IMG/VR virus record: IMGVR_UViG_3300021365_000133
Coordinates: 1-22,164 of that record
Origin: a virus
Direction: 5' to 3' (one strand)
Length of the DNA stretch: 22,164 nucleotides
Below, one piece after another: positions 1-6,900 of the stretch (positions are counted from its first letter, which is position 1; the number at the start of each line of letters is the position of its first letter). Below the pieces are notes generated by a model that did no database searches, had not been told where the DNA came from, and saw only the letters and a list, made by a program, of their open reading frames with translations. Both the position numbers and the translations under genes were made by a program.

Positions 1-71
1 TTAGTATAAGTATCTGTATATGTAGTTGTGAAGTCGCTAAAGTTCTTTTTGTATCTATATCCTCCTCCCAT
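1..71 (-). CDS. Truncated small gene running off the left edge
   Basis: An ATG at 71 opens a minus-strand frame that begins MGGGYRYKKNFSDF and stays open for 23 complete codons to the window edge, so only its N-terminus is visible. I do not recognise it. The visible part is Gly-rich, then basic, then rich in Thr and Tyr. The call rests mainly on context: a promoter-like TTG-N20-TATATTTA ends 4 nt before the ATG, the same geometry as the promoter of the plus-strand gene at 21445. It could still be a chance frame, because so little is visible. Confidence 0.45.
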   Translation of the reverse strand, partial: MGGGYRYKKNFSDFTTTYTDTYT

Positions 72-75
72 ACAT

Positions 76-106
76 TAAATATAAGTATAATAAATTAAAC
101 TACCAA
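76..106 (-). promoter_or_regulatory. Bacteroidota-type promoter for the left-edge gene
   Basis: Reading the minus strand, TTG at 106-104 is followed after exactly 20 nt by TATATTTA at 83-76, one base from the Bacteroidota -7 consensus TAnnTTTG. The whole block is about 80% identical by eye to the plus-strand promoter at 21411-21441, including a shared ATTTGGTAGT around the -33 element. The predicted start of transcription falls at or next to the ATG at 71, so the message would be nearly leaderless. Confidence 0.55.
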
Positions 107-150
107 ATATAGTTCTAAACATTGGTAATTAAGATTGTTGATAAGTTTAT

Positions 151-181
151 TTGGTAAATGAATATAAAAGTTGTATGTTTG
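151..181 (+). promoter_or_regulatory. Bacteroidota-type promoter reading into non-coding DNA
   Basis: TTG at 151-153 and TATGTTTG at 174-181 are separated by 20 nt, a full match to the Bacteroidota -33/-7 pattern. The -33 region reads ATTTGGTA, as in the promoters at 76-106 and 21411-21441. Transcription should start near 187-190. No reading frame longer than 9 codons starts in the next 130 nt, so the product is probably an RNA, or the leader of something blocked by the late genes coming from the opposite side. Confidence 0.55.
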
Positions 182-185
182 CCGT

Positions 186-320
186 ATGTAATTTTTACGC
201 CTATGGAAGGATTGTATCTAATTGCTACTTAGGTCAAGTGAATTATCGAAAGATGATTCTTACGCTACATCTAACCGAATAAATACCGAAGTCAATAAAG
301 ACGTAGGTATTTATGTATTA
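186..320 (+). ncRNA. Candidate structured small RNA
   Basis: This stretch lies downstream of the promoter at 151-181 and holds no credible reading frame on the plus strand. It can form an 8-bp stem, GAATTATC (240-247) with GATGATTC (252-259, one G-U pair), closed by a GAAA tetraloop. That stem is enclosed by TTAGGT (229-234) pairing with ATCTAA (269-274). A 9-bp hairpin at 279-314 could close the transcript. I match it to no known RNA family; it lacks tRNA arms. The RNA call is inference from promoter plus structure plus absence of coding. Together with the promoters this accounts for the gene-free stretch from 72 to 332. Confidence 0.35.
279..314. terminator. Hairpin at the end of the late block
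   Basis: ATAAATACC (279-287) pairs perfectly with GGTATTTAT (306-314). GTC and GAC inside can add a short inner stem. The hairpin sits 18 nt beyond the stop of the holin-like gene (minus strand) and at the 3' end of the candidate small RNA (plus strand), so it could end convergent transcripts from both sides. Neither side has a strong U-tract, so efficient intrinsic termination is uncertain. Confidence 0.4.
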
Positions 321-332
321 ATAAATAATATT

Positions 333-791
333 TTAATTCTTTCTAATCTTTTCAAGTGTCCTAGCTCCAAAATATCCTCCATATACTAACATTAATAGAT
401 TACCTAATAAAGATATCCATTCTGAGTCTATTTTAAAGGTGTCTAATGAACTATCTAGTATAACATAGATAAATAGTGTTATAGTTAAAAAAGCTAAGCT
501 TAAAGGTCTTATATTCTTAGACAGCCAAGAATCACTAGACATATCAGAACTCCATCTTTTAGTTATCTCTTGCATTTCTATTACATCTTGTTCTAGTTCT
601 TTAACTAACATTTCTTTCTCAACAGCATTTAATTCTTTGCTACCAGTAATAGCTTCAAGTATATTAGAAACTTTACCACCAGTTATAGCATCAAATATAG
701 GAGATGCTTTTTTACCTGTTTTAACTAAACCTCTTAGTAAGTTACCAAAGAAAGTACCTTTACCATTATTCTTTAATTTTTTATCACTCAT
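333..791 (-). CDS. Holin-like membrane protein (3TM holin family)
   Basis: Likely holin or holin-like protein of the lysis cassette, acting in the host inner membrane. The 152-residue protein has a soluble, charged N-terminal half with helical segments. The motif DSWLSKNIRPL at about 87-97 leads into two hydrophobic segments, about 95-113 and 124-143, and the protein ends in a basic tail. This layout matches the '3TM holin' type common in Bacteroidota phages. It is the last gene of the late block; its start overlaps the stop of the preceding 43-aa membrane gene as ATGA, and the endolysin gene lies just before that. The family assignment is from recall of motif and topology. The membrane role is well supported, the holin function less so. 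Confidence 0.7.
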   Translation of the reverse strand: MSDKKLKNNGKGTFFGNLLRGLVKTGKKASPIFDAITGGKVSNILEAITGSKELNAVEKEMLVKELEQDVIEMQEITKRWSSDMSSDSWLSKNIRPLSLAFLTITLFIYVILDSSLDTFKIDSEWISLLGNLLMLVYGGYFGARTLEKIRKN

Positions 792-919
792 AACATTAAG
801 TATATTATTAAGGCTATTAAAGCTAGCCTATTTATTAGCATTAGTGTTTTAGGGTATTTAACAACTTCTAATGGAAGTGTAGCTCCACTAAGTAACATAG
901 CTGTATGGAATATAAACAT
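788..919 (-). CDS. Small membrane protein in the lysis cassette
   Basis: A 43-residue frame fits exactly between endolysin and holin-like gene. Its ATG overlaps the endolysin stop as TAATG, and its TGA overlaps the next start as ATGA. An in-frame ATG at 931 would give 47 residues beginning MDLLMF. The protein is strongly hydrophobic: a first segment around FIFHTAMLLSG, a short polar turn with EVVKYPK, then a second segment through LINRLALIALIIYLML. A second holin, an antiholin or a pinholin-like partner are possible roles by position; nothing in the sequence separates them. Double overlap with both neighbours makes a chance frame unlikely. Confidence 0.6.
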   Translation of the reverse strand: MFIFHTAMLLSGATLPLEVVKYPKTLMLINRLALIALIIYLML

Positions 920-1242
920 TAGTAAGTCCATATTACACCACAAGCTTTATTTCTATCATCGTCAACGTGAATAAAAGTATCAGCAATACCAATACGATTA
1001 AAACCAACGTGCATAAGAGCATCTATTATAAGATACCTAGTCTTACTATCTCTAGCTCTAATATCTACTGCTAAACCTTTTATATGGCTTGAAGTAGGGT
1101 TCTTAATAGACTCTGGATGGTCTGGACTTCTGTAGGCAGAGTTTATAAAGAATGGAAATCCTGCAAACTCTCTAGCATCATCTAGTTTAGCTAAAAAGTC
1201 TTTATCCATCTTATACTCTATCTCTTTAAAATATTTGCTCAT
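919..1242 (-). CDS. Endolysin, M15 family zinc peptidase
   Basis: Predicted peptidoglycan-cleaving endolysin of the M15 (D-Ala-D-Ala carboxypeptidase / L-Ala-D-Glu peptidase-like) family. In 107 residues it has the family signatures SAYRSPDHPES at 35-45, SSHIKGLAVDI at 51-61 and FIHVD at 90-94. Expected zinc ligands are H53, D60 and H92, with R38 conserved. It is a minimal catalytic domain with no wall-binding module and no signal peptide, so it needs a membrane pore made by neighbouring proteins. It precedes the 43-aa membrane protein and the holin-like protein, forming a compact lysis cassette at the end of the late block. Which bond it cuts cannot be told from the sequence. Confidence 0.88.
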   Translation of the reverse strand: MSKYFKEIEYKMDKDFLAKLDDAREFAGFPFFINSAYRSPDHPESIKNPTSSHIKGLAVDIRARDSKTRYLIIDALMHVGFNRIGIADTFIHVDDDRNKACGVIWTY

Positions 1243-1243
1243 A

Positions 1244-1867
1244 TTAACTTAGGTATTTTATATCTTTAAACTTACCATTAAGAGACTCAAACGTAGTTGA
1301 CATATCTCTAGGTAGTAAATCTATTCCCATAGCCCACATCTCTAGTACTGCAAGCATTAAGGTAAAATTATCTTTATTGTAACTACTTCCAAATATAGAG
1401 TTTATTCTATGTTCAAAAGAAACTATTACATCGTATCTAAACTTTTCAAATAAATGTATAACGTAATCTACGTCTTGAGGACTAACTCCTTTTAAGTCCC
1501 ACTCTATTCTTATAGCTTTAATGTATTCTCTATGCATATCTCCTTGTTCTAGAAGTATAAACTTCTTTAACTTATCTCTATCCATAGTATCTATATCCTT
1601 AGTTCTTACAATCTCTAACATTCTAGCAGAACACTTAATAGACTTATGTTTAGTGAAATCATAGCACATCCTAGTTTTTACTTTATCATACTCTCCGTGA
1701 GTATAAAACTTTAAATTAGCCACTTCATTTCTAACCCTATCAAGAGTAGAGAATACATCGTGGTTTTCTAATTCTATTATTAACCTCTTCTTTTCTTTCT
1801 TCTTAAAGATAGACTTAATAAATTGAGGTAGTATTATTTCTAGTATTTTTAGTAGTGCTAGTTTCAT
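1244..1867 (-). CDS. Conserved phage protein of unknown function, near lysis genes
   Basis: A 207-residue protein with no function I can assign. The N-terminus (1-20) is a hydrophobic or amphipathic helix, MKLALLKILEIILPQFIKSI, followed by the very basic FKKKEKKR, so membrane association is plausible. The rest is soluble and helical, with recognisable stretches FYTHGEYDKVKT, VDYVIHLFEKFRYDV and MGIDLLPRDM, which I recall from uncharacterised proteins of Flavobacteriia phages beside endolysin genes. It lies 1 nt upstream of the endolysin start, so it is co-transcribed. A lysis accessory role is guilt by association only. Confidence 0.6.
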   Translation of the reverse strand: MKLALLKILEIILPQFIKSIFKKKEKKRLIIELENHDVFSTLDRVRNEVANLKFYTHGEYDKVKTRMCYDFTKHKSIKCSARMLEIVRTKDIDTMDRDKLKKFILLEQGDMHREYIKAIRIEWDLKGVSPQDVDYVIHLFEKFRYDVIVSFEHRINSIFGSSYNKDNFTLMLAVLEMWAMGIDLLPRDMSTTFESLNGKFKDIKYLS

Positions 1868-1893
1868 TGGTTAGTTGTATTAGAATACTAAGG

Positions 1894-3552
1894 TTAACAA
1901 ACTTTTTTAATTGATACATTTGCTACAGAACCTACGAACGATGAATTAGCATTTACTGCAACTCTTGGTGATAATTCTGAGGATGTTGCAAATGCTTCAT
2001 AAACTCCATCAGCAGCAAGACTATTAAACTCAAGAGCGCCTGTTCCTTGTAAAGTTACCGAAACTGCTCCAGCAGAATAATCCTTAATTTCAAAAGATAA
2101 TTTTACTAACTCATTTTGAACACCAGTTACACGACCTGATTGTAATGATGATGTTGATGTTTGACTACCATCAATAGTTGCTTTATTATTAGCTTGGTCT
2201 ATACTCCAACCAGTATCTAATATCCAATCACTATTAGTGGAAAAGTTACCATTTGGAACTAGCTCACTACCCAAATATGGATTATACTCACCTTGACTAT
2301 CTACAATACCATCTAGAGTATTGTTTTCATAACAAACAACACCAGTTGAAGATATTTCTATTGAAATAGCGTCTGTATGTAAATTACTTCCTTCTATGTA
2401 ACATTTATTCTGAGTGACTAGAGAAACTCCAGCAACAGAGTCTCCTAAAGAACACCCTAATATATACCTTTGACCAGTTCCAGTATCACCAATACATTGC
2501 CCACCAGTCTTTGTGTATGTACTATCTATACTTAATGCACTTGATAATCCGTGTAAAGTAGACCCTTGAGAGTTTGTTTGTCCTTTTTTGTAATTGGTGA
2601 AAAATGAACTTACCTCGTACACATTACTTGAAACACTATTTCTATCATCTATATTTAAAGCATCTCCAGTTAGTGATTCTACATTACAATTTTGAAAGAT
2701 AGATTCATCTTGACCAAATACTTGATGTTCTCCGTATTTTAAATCACAATTTAAGAAATAAGATTTAGCACCTCCAGCTGAAGAACTATTCTGCATTTGA
2801 ACACTACCAAAAAAGTCTATATCCTCAAAGTATTGAGAGACATCTAGTGTTGGCCCATAACATTGGTTATCTAAATATATTAAGCTAGAATCTGGAGTTC
2901 TATCATCAAAAGTTCTAATGTAAATTACTCCTCCAATCCAAACATAACTACCTTGAGTTGAGTCAACATTTGCAATACTTCCTGCATTTGTATAAACCAT
3001 TGGTTGTCCATATAAATCTAAACTTGACTTATCAAAAACTTTAGATACAAAATCTGAAGCAGATGCAGAGTAATAGTTAGATGTTTGAGAAAAAGAACCA
3101 AATTGATTACTTACGTCTGATGTTATAATTGGTTTATCTCCCTCTCCATAAGCTATAACCTCTACAGGTCTTAATATTTGTCTAGTTCTTTGATTTTTAT
3201 AAAAGTAACTACCTCTTTTTAAATATATTCTGTCAGCATCACCTTTTGAATTAGCTGCTGTAAATGTTTGTAATGGTGTAGATTCAGTTAACCCATCATT
3301 AGAATCACTACCAGACACAGAATCAACATAGTAAGTTGTATTCACTGTTATATTAGCTCTTGTTTTTATATCAAAATCTTCAGATACTCTATAAGAACTT
3401 CCGTTTGTCTCCATAGTAAAAGGTAAAGGTATATTCATTCCAAAAGGAATTACAACATCTTCAAAATTATTTGCGTAACTGTAGTAGACACCTCCCCAGC
3501 CATTCTCTACTGGACTACCCCACCAACTAACTGGATATATTTCGTTTGCCAT
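1894..3552 (-). CDS. Tail spike-like protein, right-handed beta-helix with C-terminal CBM-like domain
   Basis: A 552-residue probable receptor-binding or glycan-degrading spike. Residues 1-70 (SWWGSPVENGWGGVYYSY) look like an attachment domain. From about 74 the motif YYVDSVSGSDSNDG followed by PLQTF is the usual entry into a pectate-lyase-like parallel beta-helix, and repeated short strands with Asn, Ser and Gly turns run to about 425. Residues 430-552 (VPNGNFSTNSDW, TGWSI, later LSFEIKDYSAG) resemble the jelly-roll carbohydrate-binding domain found at the ends of many phage fibres. No catalytic residues can be fixed by eye. It overlaps the preceding 39-aa gene by 26 nt and lies between head-tail connector and lysis genes. 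Confidence 0.65.
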   Translation of the reverse strand: MANEIYPVSWWGSPVENGWGGVYYSYANNFEDVVIPFGMNIPLPFTMETNGSSYRVSEDFDIKTRANITVNTTYYVDSVSGSDSNDGLTESTPLQTFTAANSKGDADRIYLKRGSYFYKNQRTRQILRPVEVIAYGEGDKPIITSDVSNQFGSFSQTSNYYSASASDFVSKVFDKSSLDLYGQPMVYTNAGSIANVDSTQGSYVWIGGVIYIRTFDDRTPDSSLIYLDNQCYGPTLDVSQYFEDIDFFGSVQMQNSSSAGGAKSYFLNCDLKYGEHQVFGQDESIFQNCNVESLTGDALNIDDRNSVSSNVYEVSSFFTNYKKGQTNSQGSTLHGLSSALSIDSTYTKTGGQCIGDTGTGQRYILGCSLGDSVAGVSLVTQNKCYIEGSNLHTDAISIEISSTGVVCYENNTLDGIVDSQGEYNPYLGSELVPNGNFSTNSDWILDTGWSIDQANNKATIDGSQTSTSSLQSGRVTGVQNELVKLSFEIKDYSAGAVSVTLQGTGALEFNSLAADGVYEAFATSSELSPRVAVNANSSFVGSVANVSIKKVC

Positions 3553-3646
3553 CTTTATTTTGTGTTTGTTTATTAATCTTATTATAAAAAGCTTCTAGCT
3601 TAATTATATTCTTTACTTTTGTTTTATATTTTGCTTTCACACTCAT
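3527..3646 (-). CDS. Small Lys-rich protein overlapping both neighbours
   Basis: A 39-residue frame, beginning MSVKAKYKTKVKNIIKLEAF, fills the gap between connector and beta-helix genes. Its ATG overlaps the connector stop as TAATG, the coupling arrangement seen throughout this block, and its last 26 nt overlap the start of the spike gene in another frame. It is basic (about one quarter Lys) and probably a single amphipathic helix. I recognise no family. Without it the 93-nt gap would be one of the few in the block with no start next to the stop, which favours a real gene. Confidence 0.5.
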   Translation of the reverse strand: MSVKAKYKTKVKNIIKLEAFYNKINKQTQNKDGKRNISS

Positions 3647-4158
3647 TATAGTACGAAACTTGAAAAGCTATCTGCATCTTTATCAGGATACATATCTCCA
3701 TTACTATTACTATTGTACTCAGGAAACTTCTGACTATTAAAGCAGATATAATCTAAGAATCTTTTAGTATAGAACTCAGCTCTATCTGTAATCTTACTTT
3801 GCATTCTATCTACATCTCTAAAGTCTACTGTATCTGACTCTTGTCCTCTATGCTTGTTTATACCTCCATTATCTATTTTAAACATAGCAAATGGCAAGTA
3901 CTCTAACTGAGTGAACCATATTAGCATAGGCTTAATATAAACGTCTCTAAGAGCTTTATAATCACTATTAGCAGGTAAGTCTATATCTCCTGATAATATT
4001 AAGTCCTGTAGCCTATCATATAGTTTACCACCTAAATAGTTTTGTATATGCATATCTTGTGCTACCTCAATTTGATGAATTAGCTTATCTGCATCTGTAT
4101 TACCATCTATAATAGATTTTGCTTTTAAGTCTGCTATACTTATGAATAATGCTTTCAT
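3646..4158 (-). CDS. Head-tail connector-like protein (DUF6712-like)
   Basis: A 170-residue mainly helical protein of the type found directly after the portal gene in many Bacteroidota phages, where head-tail connector or completion proteins usually lie. Visible segments: MKALFISIADLKAKS at the N-terminus, HIQNYLGGKLYDRLQDLI near 38-54, and YKALRDVYIKPMLIWFTQLEYLP in the middle. The IQNYLGGKLYD stretch is typical of the DUF6712 group as I recall it. Its start overlaps the portal stop as ATGA. A role under the portal ring is inferred from position and helical content; I see no catalytic motif. Confidence 0.6.
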   Translation of the reverse strand: MKALFISIADLKAKSIIDGNTDADKLIHQIEVAQDMHIQNYLGGKLYDRLQDLILSGDIDLPANSDYKALRDVYIKPMLIWFTQLEYLPFAMFKIDNGGINKHRGQESDTVDFRDVDRMQSKITDRAEFYTKRFLDYICFNSQKFPEYNSNSNGDMYPDKDADSFSSFVL

Positions 4159-5903
4159 AGTCCTAATATGTTTTTAATTTTACTTAATGTACTTCTGTAT
4201 GCTCCGTTGTCTGCTCTGTCAATCATTCTCTCTCCCATCTCACTTGGATTGTTAGGCTCGCTTAAACCTTTCTCGTAAGCTGAATCAGGGTCTACTCTTT
4301 TATCTCCTTTTAGTTTAAATACTCTAAGTTCCCAAAAGTGATGGCAATTTTTACCTCCCTTGAATTTTAGCAAACTATAATTCTGACCATTATGTCCTAA
4401 CTTACTATTCACTCCTCTAAAAGACATCATATTAATATCTTCTTTTCTGAACACTATATTCCTAGAAGTAAACGCTTCCATCTTCTTACAGAAATCTCTA
4501 CTATTAGGAGACTTTCTTACAGGCATATAAGCATATCTAATTTTATAGATATCACTATCTTCTTTAGATGATTTATTGCTAGACTTGATTTCAGCCATTT
4601 TAACGTCACTTAAGTCTTCTTCATATCTTTCACTATGCACAACTTCCCAATCATCGCTTAGAACCTCTCCTAGACCCTCTAATTGCTCTAGCATATCATC
4701 TCCTTGTTCTTCGGAAAAGTCTTCGTTAGATTGTGAAGATAATTTCTCTCCAGTTTCTTCTTCTTTTCTAATCTTAGTAGATATGTTATCTAGTTCTGTA
4801 AACTCGATAGGTTGTAATGTTACAAAGTATAAGTCTTGTACGATACCATTAAATTCTAATATATCTTCTAAACAATATTTAATCTCATCTTGGAATGGTC
4901 TAATAATAACGTTATCCATTAATACAGATGCTGTTCTTAATTCTTCTGCATTATTACCAAACCCTGTGTTGTCCTTAATACCTAATAAGATAGGAGATAC
5001 AATACCGTGACCTAACATAATCTTTTCTCTAGCTTCATCAGATAAGAATTGATATTGAGCGTGAGCATCAGGTAAGTGTATAGCTTCTATATTAGCTTGT
5101 GTTTCAGATGATTCGTTAAATGCAATGATTGTCTTACCACTATTAGAGCTACCTGCAAACTTATCATTAATCTTTCTTTCAATAGCACCTTGAGTTTCTT
5201 CATTAGGAATACCATTGTTAAAGTTAATAAATAAACTAGGAGCTAATCCATTTTGTATATTAGATATATGGTAGTTAGATACTTCACATTCTAAATCAGC
5301 ATATTGTAAACAAGCTTGGTAATCAGGAGTAGAGTAATAGTAAAACCCACTTCTGTAAGGCTTAATTATATATATCTCTTCTCTTTGTGATTTACTTCCG
5401 TGTTTAAAACAAGGTATTCTTTTAGGCTTGTCACTAGGTTTAGCGTCAGACCATTTAGGATGATAGTAGTATGCTTGTATAATTCCTTTAGAGTTAGCTT
5501 TTTCAGCTCTTAAAGTCTCCATAGGGAAATGAGATACTTTTAATATCTTAGTTTTATTTCTATTATAGGTAAGCTTAATTGCAGCTTGTCCTAATTTCTT
5601 TCTGTCTATTACTACCTTCTTGATTTCTCTAGGTCTTAATAGCTTTTTCATTCTTACATAATGTTCTGGTAACAACTCAGAGTTAGTAGATTCTATACCT
5701 CTACCAAATACCATATCAGCAATACCATTATTACATCTAGCGTTAGTTGGACTAGAAGTGTCTAAGTCAATAAGTCTACCAAAGTAGTTATTATCGTCTC
5801 CCCAAGAAACCCAATCTCTATTGTGAACTTCTTTTACTTCTGGTGCTTCGTAAGATGATAAGTTAAGTACCCTTACGTTTTGTTGTTGTTTCTTATTCTC
5901 CAT
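4155..5903 (-). CDS. Portal protein with extra C-terminal domain
   Basis: A 582-residue probable portal, the dodecameric DNA gate at the capsid vertex. Supporting features: N-terminal VSWGDDNNYFGRLIDL, the segment FPMETLRAEKA, and the region FGNNAEELRTAS followed by RPFQDEI, the helical 'stem' part usual in portals of this lineage. An acidic linker (about 385-440) leads to a separate C-terminal domain from about 453, with RDFC at 469-472, KEDI at 475-490 and CHHFW at 520-524. I recall this domain from other Bacteroidota phage structural proteins, but its job is unknown. The gene follows a 118-aa beta protein with TAATG-like coupling. Unusually it lies after, not before, the major capsid gene. 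Confidence 0.75.
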   Translation of the reverse strand: MENKKQQQNVRVLNLSSYEAPEVKEVHNRDWVSWGDDNNYFGRLIDLDTSSPTNARCNNGIADMVFGRGIESTNSELLPEHYVRMKKLLRPREIKKVVIDRKKLGQAAIKLTYNRNKTKILKVSHFPMETLRAEKANSKGIIQAYYYHPKWSDAKPSDKPKRIPCFKHGSKSQREEIYIIKPYRSGFYYYSTPDYQACLQYADLECEVSNYHISNIQNGLAPSLFINFNNGIPNEETQGAIERKINDKFAGSSNSGKTIIAFNESSETQANIEAIHLPDAHAQYQFLSDEAREKIMLGHGIVSPILLGIKDNTGFGNNAEELRTASVLMDNVIIRPFQDEIKYCLEDILEFNGIVQDLYFVTLQPIEFTELDNISTKIRKEEETGEKLSSQSNEDFSEEQGDDMLEQLEGLGEVLSDDWEVVHSERYEEDLSDVKMAEIKSSNKSSKEDSDIYKIRYAYMPVRKSPNSRDFCKKMEAFTSRNIVFRKEDINMMSFRGVNSKLGHNGQNYSLLKFKGGKNCHHFWELRVFKLKGDKRVDPDSAYEKGLSEPNNPSEMGERMIDRADNGAYRSTLSKIKNILGL

Positions 5904-6259
5904 TATATAATGTATGTATTATCATTTATCTCTCCTGTAGGTTGCGTATATCTATCTTGAGATATTATATGCTTAACCGTATAGTCGTTTTGACTAGTAC
6001 AGAATATTTTATCTCTATAAGCTAAGTTATCATCTGCTTCTATCTCCATAAAGTAAGTAGAGCCTTCAGATAGTATAGAACTAGAGAAGTCTAATGTTGT
6101 GAAATTACTATCACTACCCACTACTGCATCAGTTATTGTTTCAGACTTAGCATCTCCATCTCTTCTTAACCTAATAGATAATGTTATAACAGTAGATAAG
6201 TCTACTCTAGGCATTATAGATATTGATTGAGATGTTGTTATTGGTTGTAATATTATCAT
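5903..6259 (-). CDS. Small beta-rich structural protein
   Basis: A 118-residue protein made of alternating short strands (VITLSIRLRRDGD, FTTLDFSSSIL, YFMEIEADDNLAYRDKIFCTS). It resembles the single beta-sandwich proteins that sit beside portal or neck genes in Bacteroidota phages. It is the first gene of a late transcription unit: an intrinsic terminator lies at 6296-6324 and a late-promoter motif at 6267-6291, only 7 nt before the ATG. Its stop overlaps the portal start. Decoration or neck protein are possible; no specific family recognised. Confidence 0.5.
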   Translation of the reverse strand: MIILQPITTSQSISIMPRVDLSTVITLSIRLRRDGDAKSETITDAVVGSDSNFTTLDFSSSILSEGSTYFMEIEADDNLAYRDKIFCTSQNDYTVKHIISQDRYTQPTGEINDNTYII

Positions 6260-6266
6260 ACTAAGA

Positions 6267-6291
6267 TAACTATTTTTAATTATTTTGTTTT
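6267..6291 (-). promoter_or_regulatory. Late-promoter motif, copy for the portal/lysis unit
   Basis: Minus strand: AAAAC (6291-6287), 8 nt, then TAAAAATAGTTA (6278-6267). It follows the terminator at 6296-6324 directly and ends 7 nt before the ATG at 6259, so transcription would have to restart here. If TAGTTA acts as the -10 box the message would be almost leaderless. One of four copies that share all 12 core bases. Confidence 0.65.
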
Positions 6292-6295
6292 AAAT

Positions 6296-6324
6296 AAAAA
6301 AAGCCTCACATAATGCAAGGCTTT
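6296..6324 (-). terminator. Intrinsic terminator after the tail-tube-like gene
   Basis: On the minus strand AAAGCCT (6324-6318) pairs with AGGCTTT (6306-6300). With TGC/GTG inside it makes a 10-bp stem with a 5-nt loop, followed by a run of Ts (complement of 6296-6302). It lies 24 nt after the stop of the 175-aa gene and separates it from the portal unit. Classic rho-independent form. Confidence 0.85.
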
Positions 6325-6348
6325 AATTAGTATTTAAGGTATTCTTTA

Positions 6349-6876
6349 TTATACTCCTTCAGTAACTGTAAAACCTACAGCAGAAATAGTATCTCCTAAG
6401 AAGTTAGCAGGTGCTTTCTCCATTCCTGAGAATGTTAAAGTATATCCACTCATATCTCCCATAGAAGCTCCAGATACGATAGTACCACCAGATACATCTA
6501 ATCCGTGTTCTAAACCAGCAACAAATACGTTTCCGTTATTGTCTTCTACTAAAATAGTAGGACTTCCGAAAGCTAATAACTTAACTGTCTTATGGTCTTC
6601 TTTGGTTAATTTAGTTAATTGAAGCTCTAAAACTTGTTCAAAAGTAGTAGTTCCATTCTCACGAGAAGAAGTAATGTTCTCCGTATAAGTAGAAGCTCCT
6701 TTGATGTCAAACTTGTATGCAGAAGGTGTTCCTGCAACAGCATCAATAACATCTGTGTCTGTAGAGTCATAGGTAACAGCACCTAAGTCTCCTTTGTTAA
6801 CGAAGTAAACAGCGTTTAATCCACCAACTGAATCTTTACAAGGCTCTAAACGACCTCTTGAAATATCACAACTCAT
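6349..6876 (-). CDS. Probable major tail tube protein
   Basis: A 175-residue beta-rich structural protein. It starts MSCDISRGRLEPCKDSVGGL and contains AVYFVNKGDLG, TSSRENGTTTFEQVLELQL (about 69-87) and ILVEDNNGNVFVAGLEHG (about 107-124). These segments are familiar from an abundant but poorly named structural protein of Flavobacteriia siphophages. The tail tube reading rests on size, beta content and its own strong terminators; a capsid decoration protein is the main alternative. It lies between the capsid terminator (6901-6938) and its own terminator (6296-6324), as expected for a highly expressed virion protein. A degraded late-motif copy (10 of 12 bases) lies just upstream of its start. 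Confidence 0.55.
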   Translation of the reverse strand: MSCDISRGRLEPCKDSVGGLNAVYFVNKGDLGAVTYDSTDTDVIDAVAGTPSAYKFDIKGASTYTENITSSRENGTTTFEQVLELQLTKLTKEDHKTVKLLAFGSPTILVEDNNGNVFVAGLEHGLDVSGGTIVSGASMGDMSGYTLTFSGMEKAPANFLGDTISAVGFTVTEGV

Positions 6877-6900
6877 TATTTATATATTTTTAAAAGTTAA

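Noticed and set aside
182-300. Possible tRNA or tRNA-like element in the left non-coding region
   Set aside because: No D-arm or T-arm consensus, no acceptor stem pairing at tRNA spacing and no CCA on either strand; a T-loop-like TTCGATA on the minus strand lacks flanking 5-bp pairing.
637-852. Plus-strand open frame opposite the holin-like gene
   Set aside because: It is the complement of a well-supported minus-strand gene, has low-complexity Leu/Pro content and no promoter or start signal.
4576-5010. 144-codon plus-strand frame inside the portal gene
   Set aside because: Ser/Leu/Ile-rich shadow of the acidic portal linker; no start context, no independent support.
6877-6900. Full late-promoter copy before the tail-tube-like gene
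   Set aside because: The core matches at 10 of 12 bases and AAAAC is missing at the 8-nt spacing; reported only as a degraded copy.
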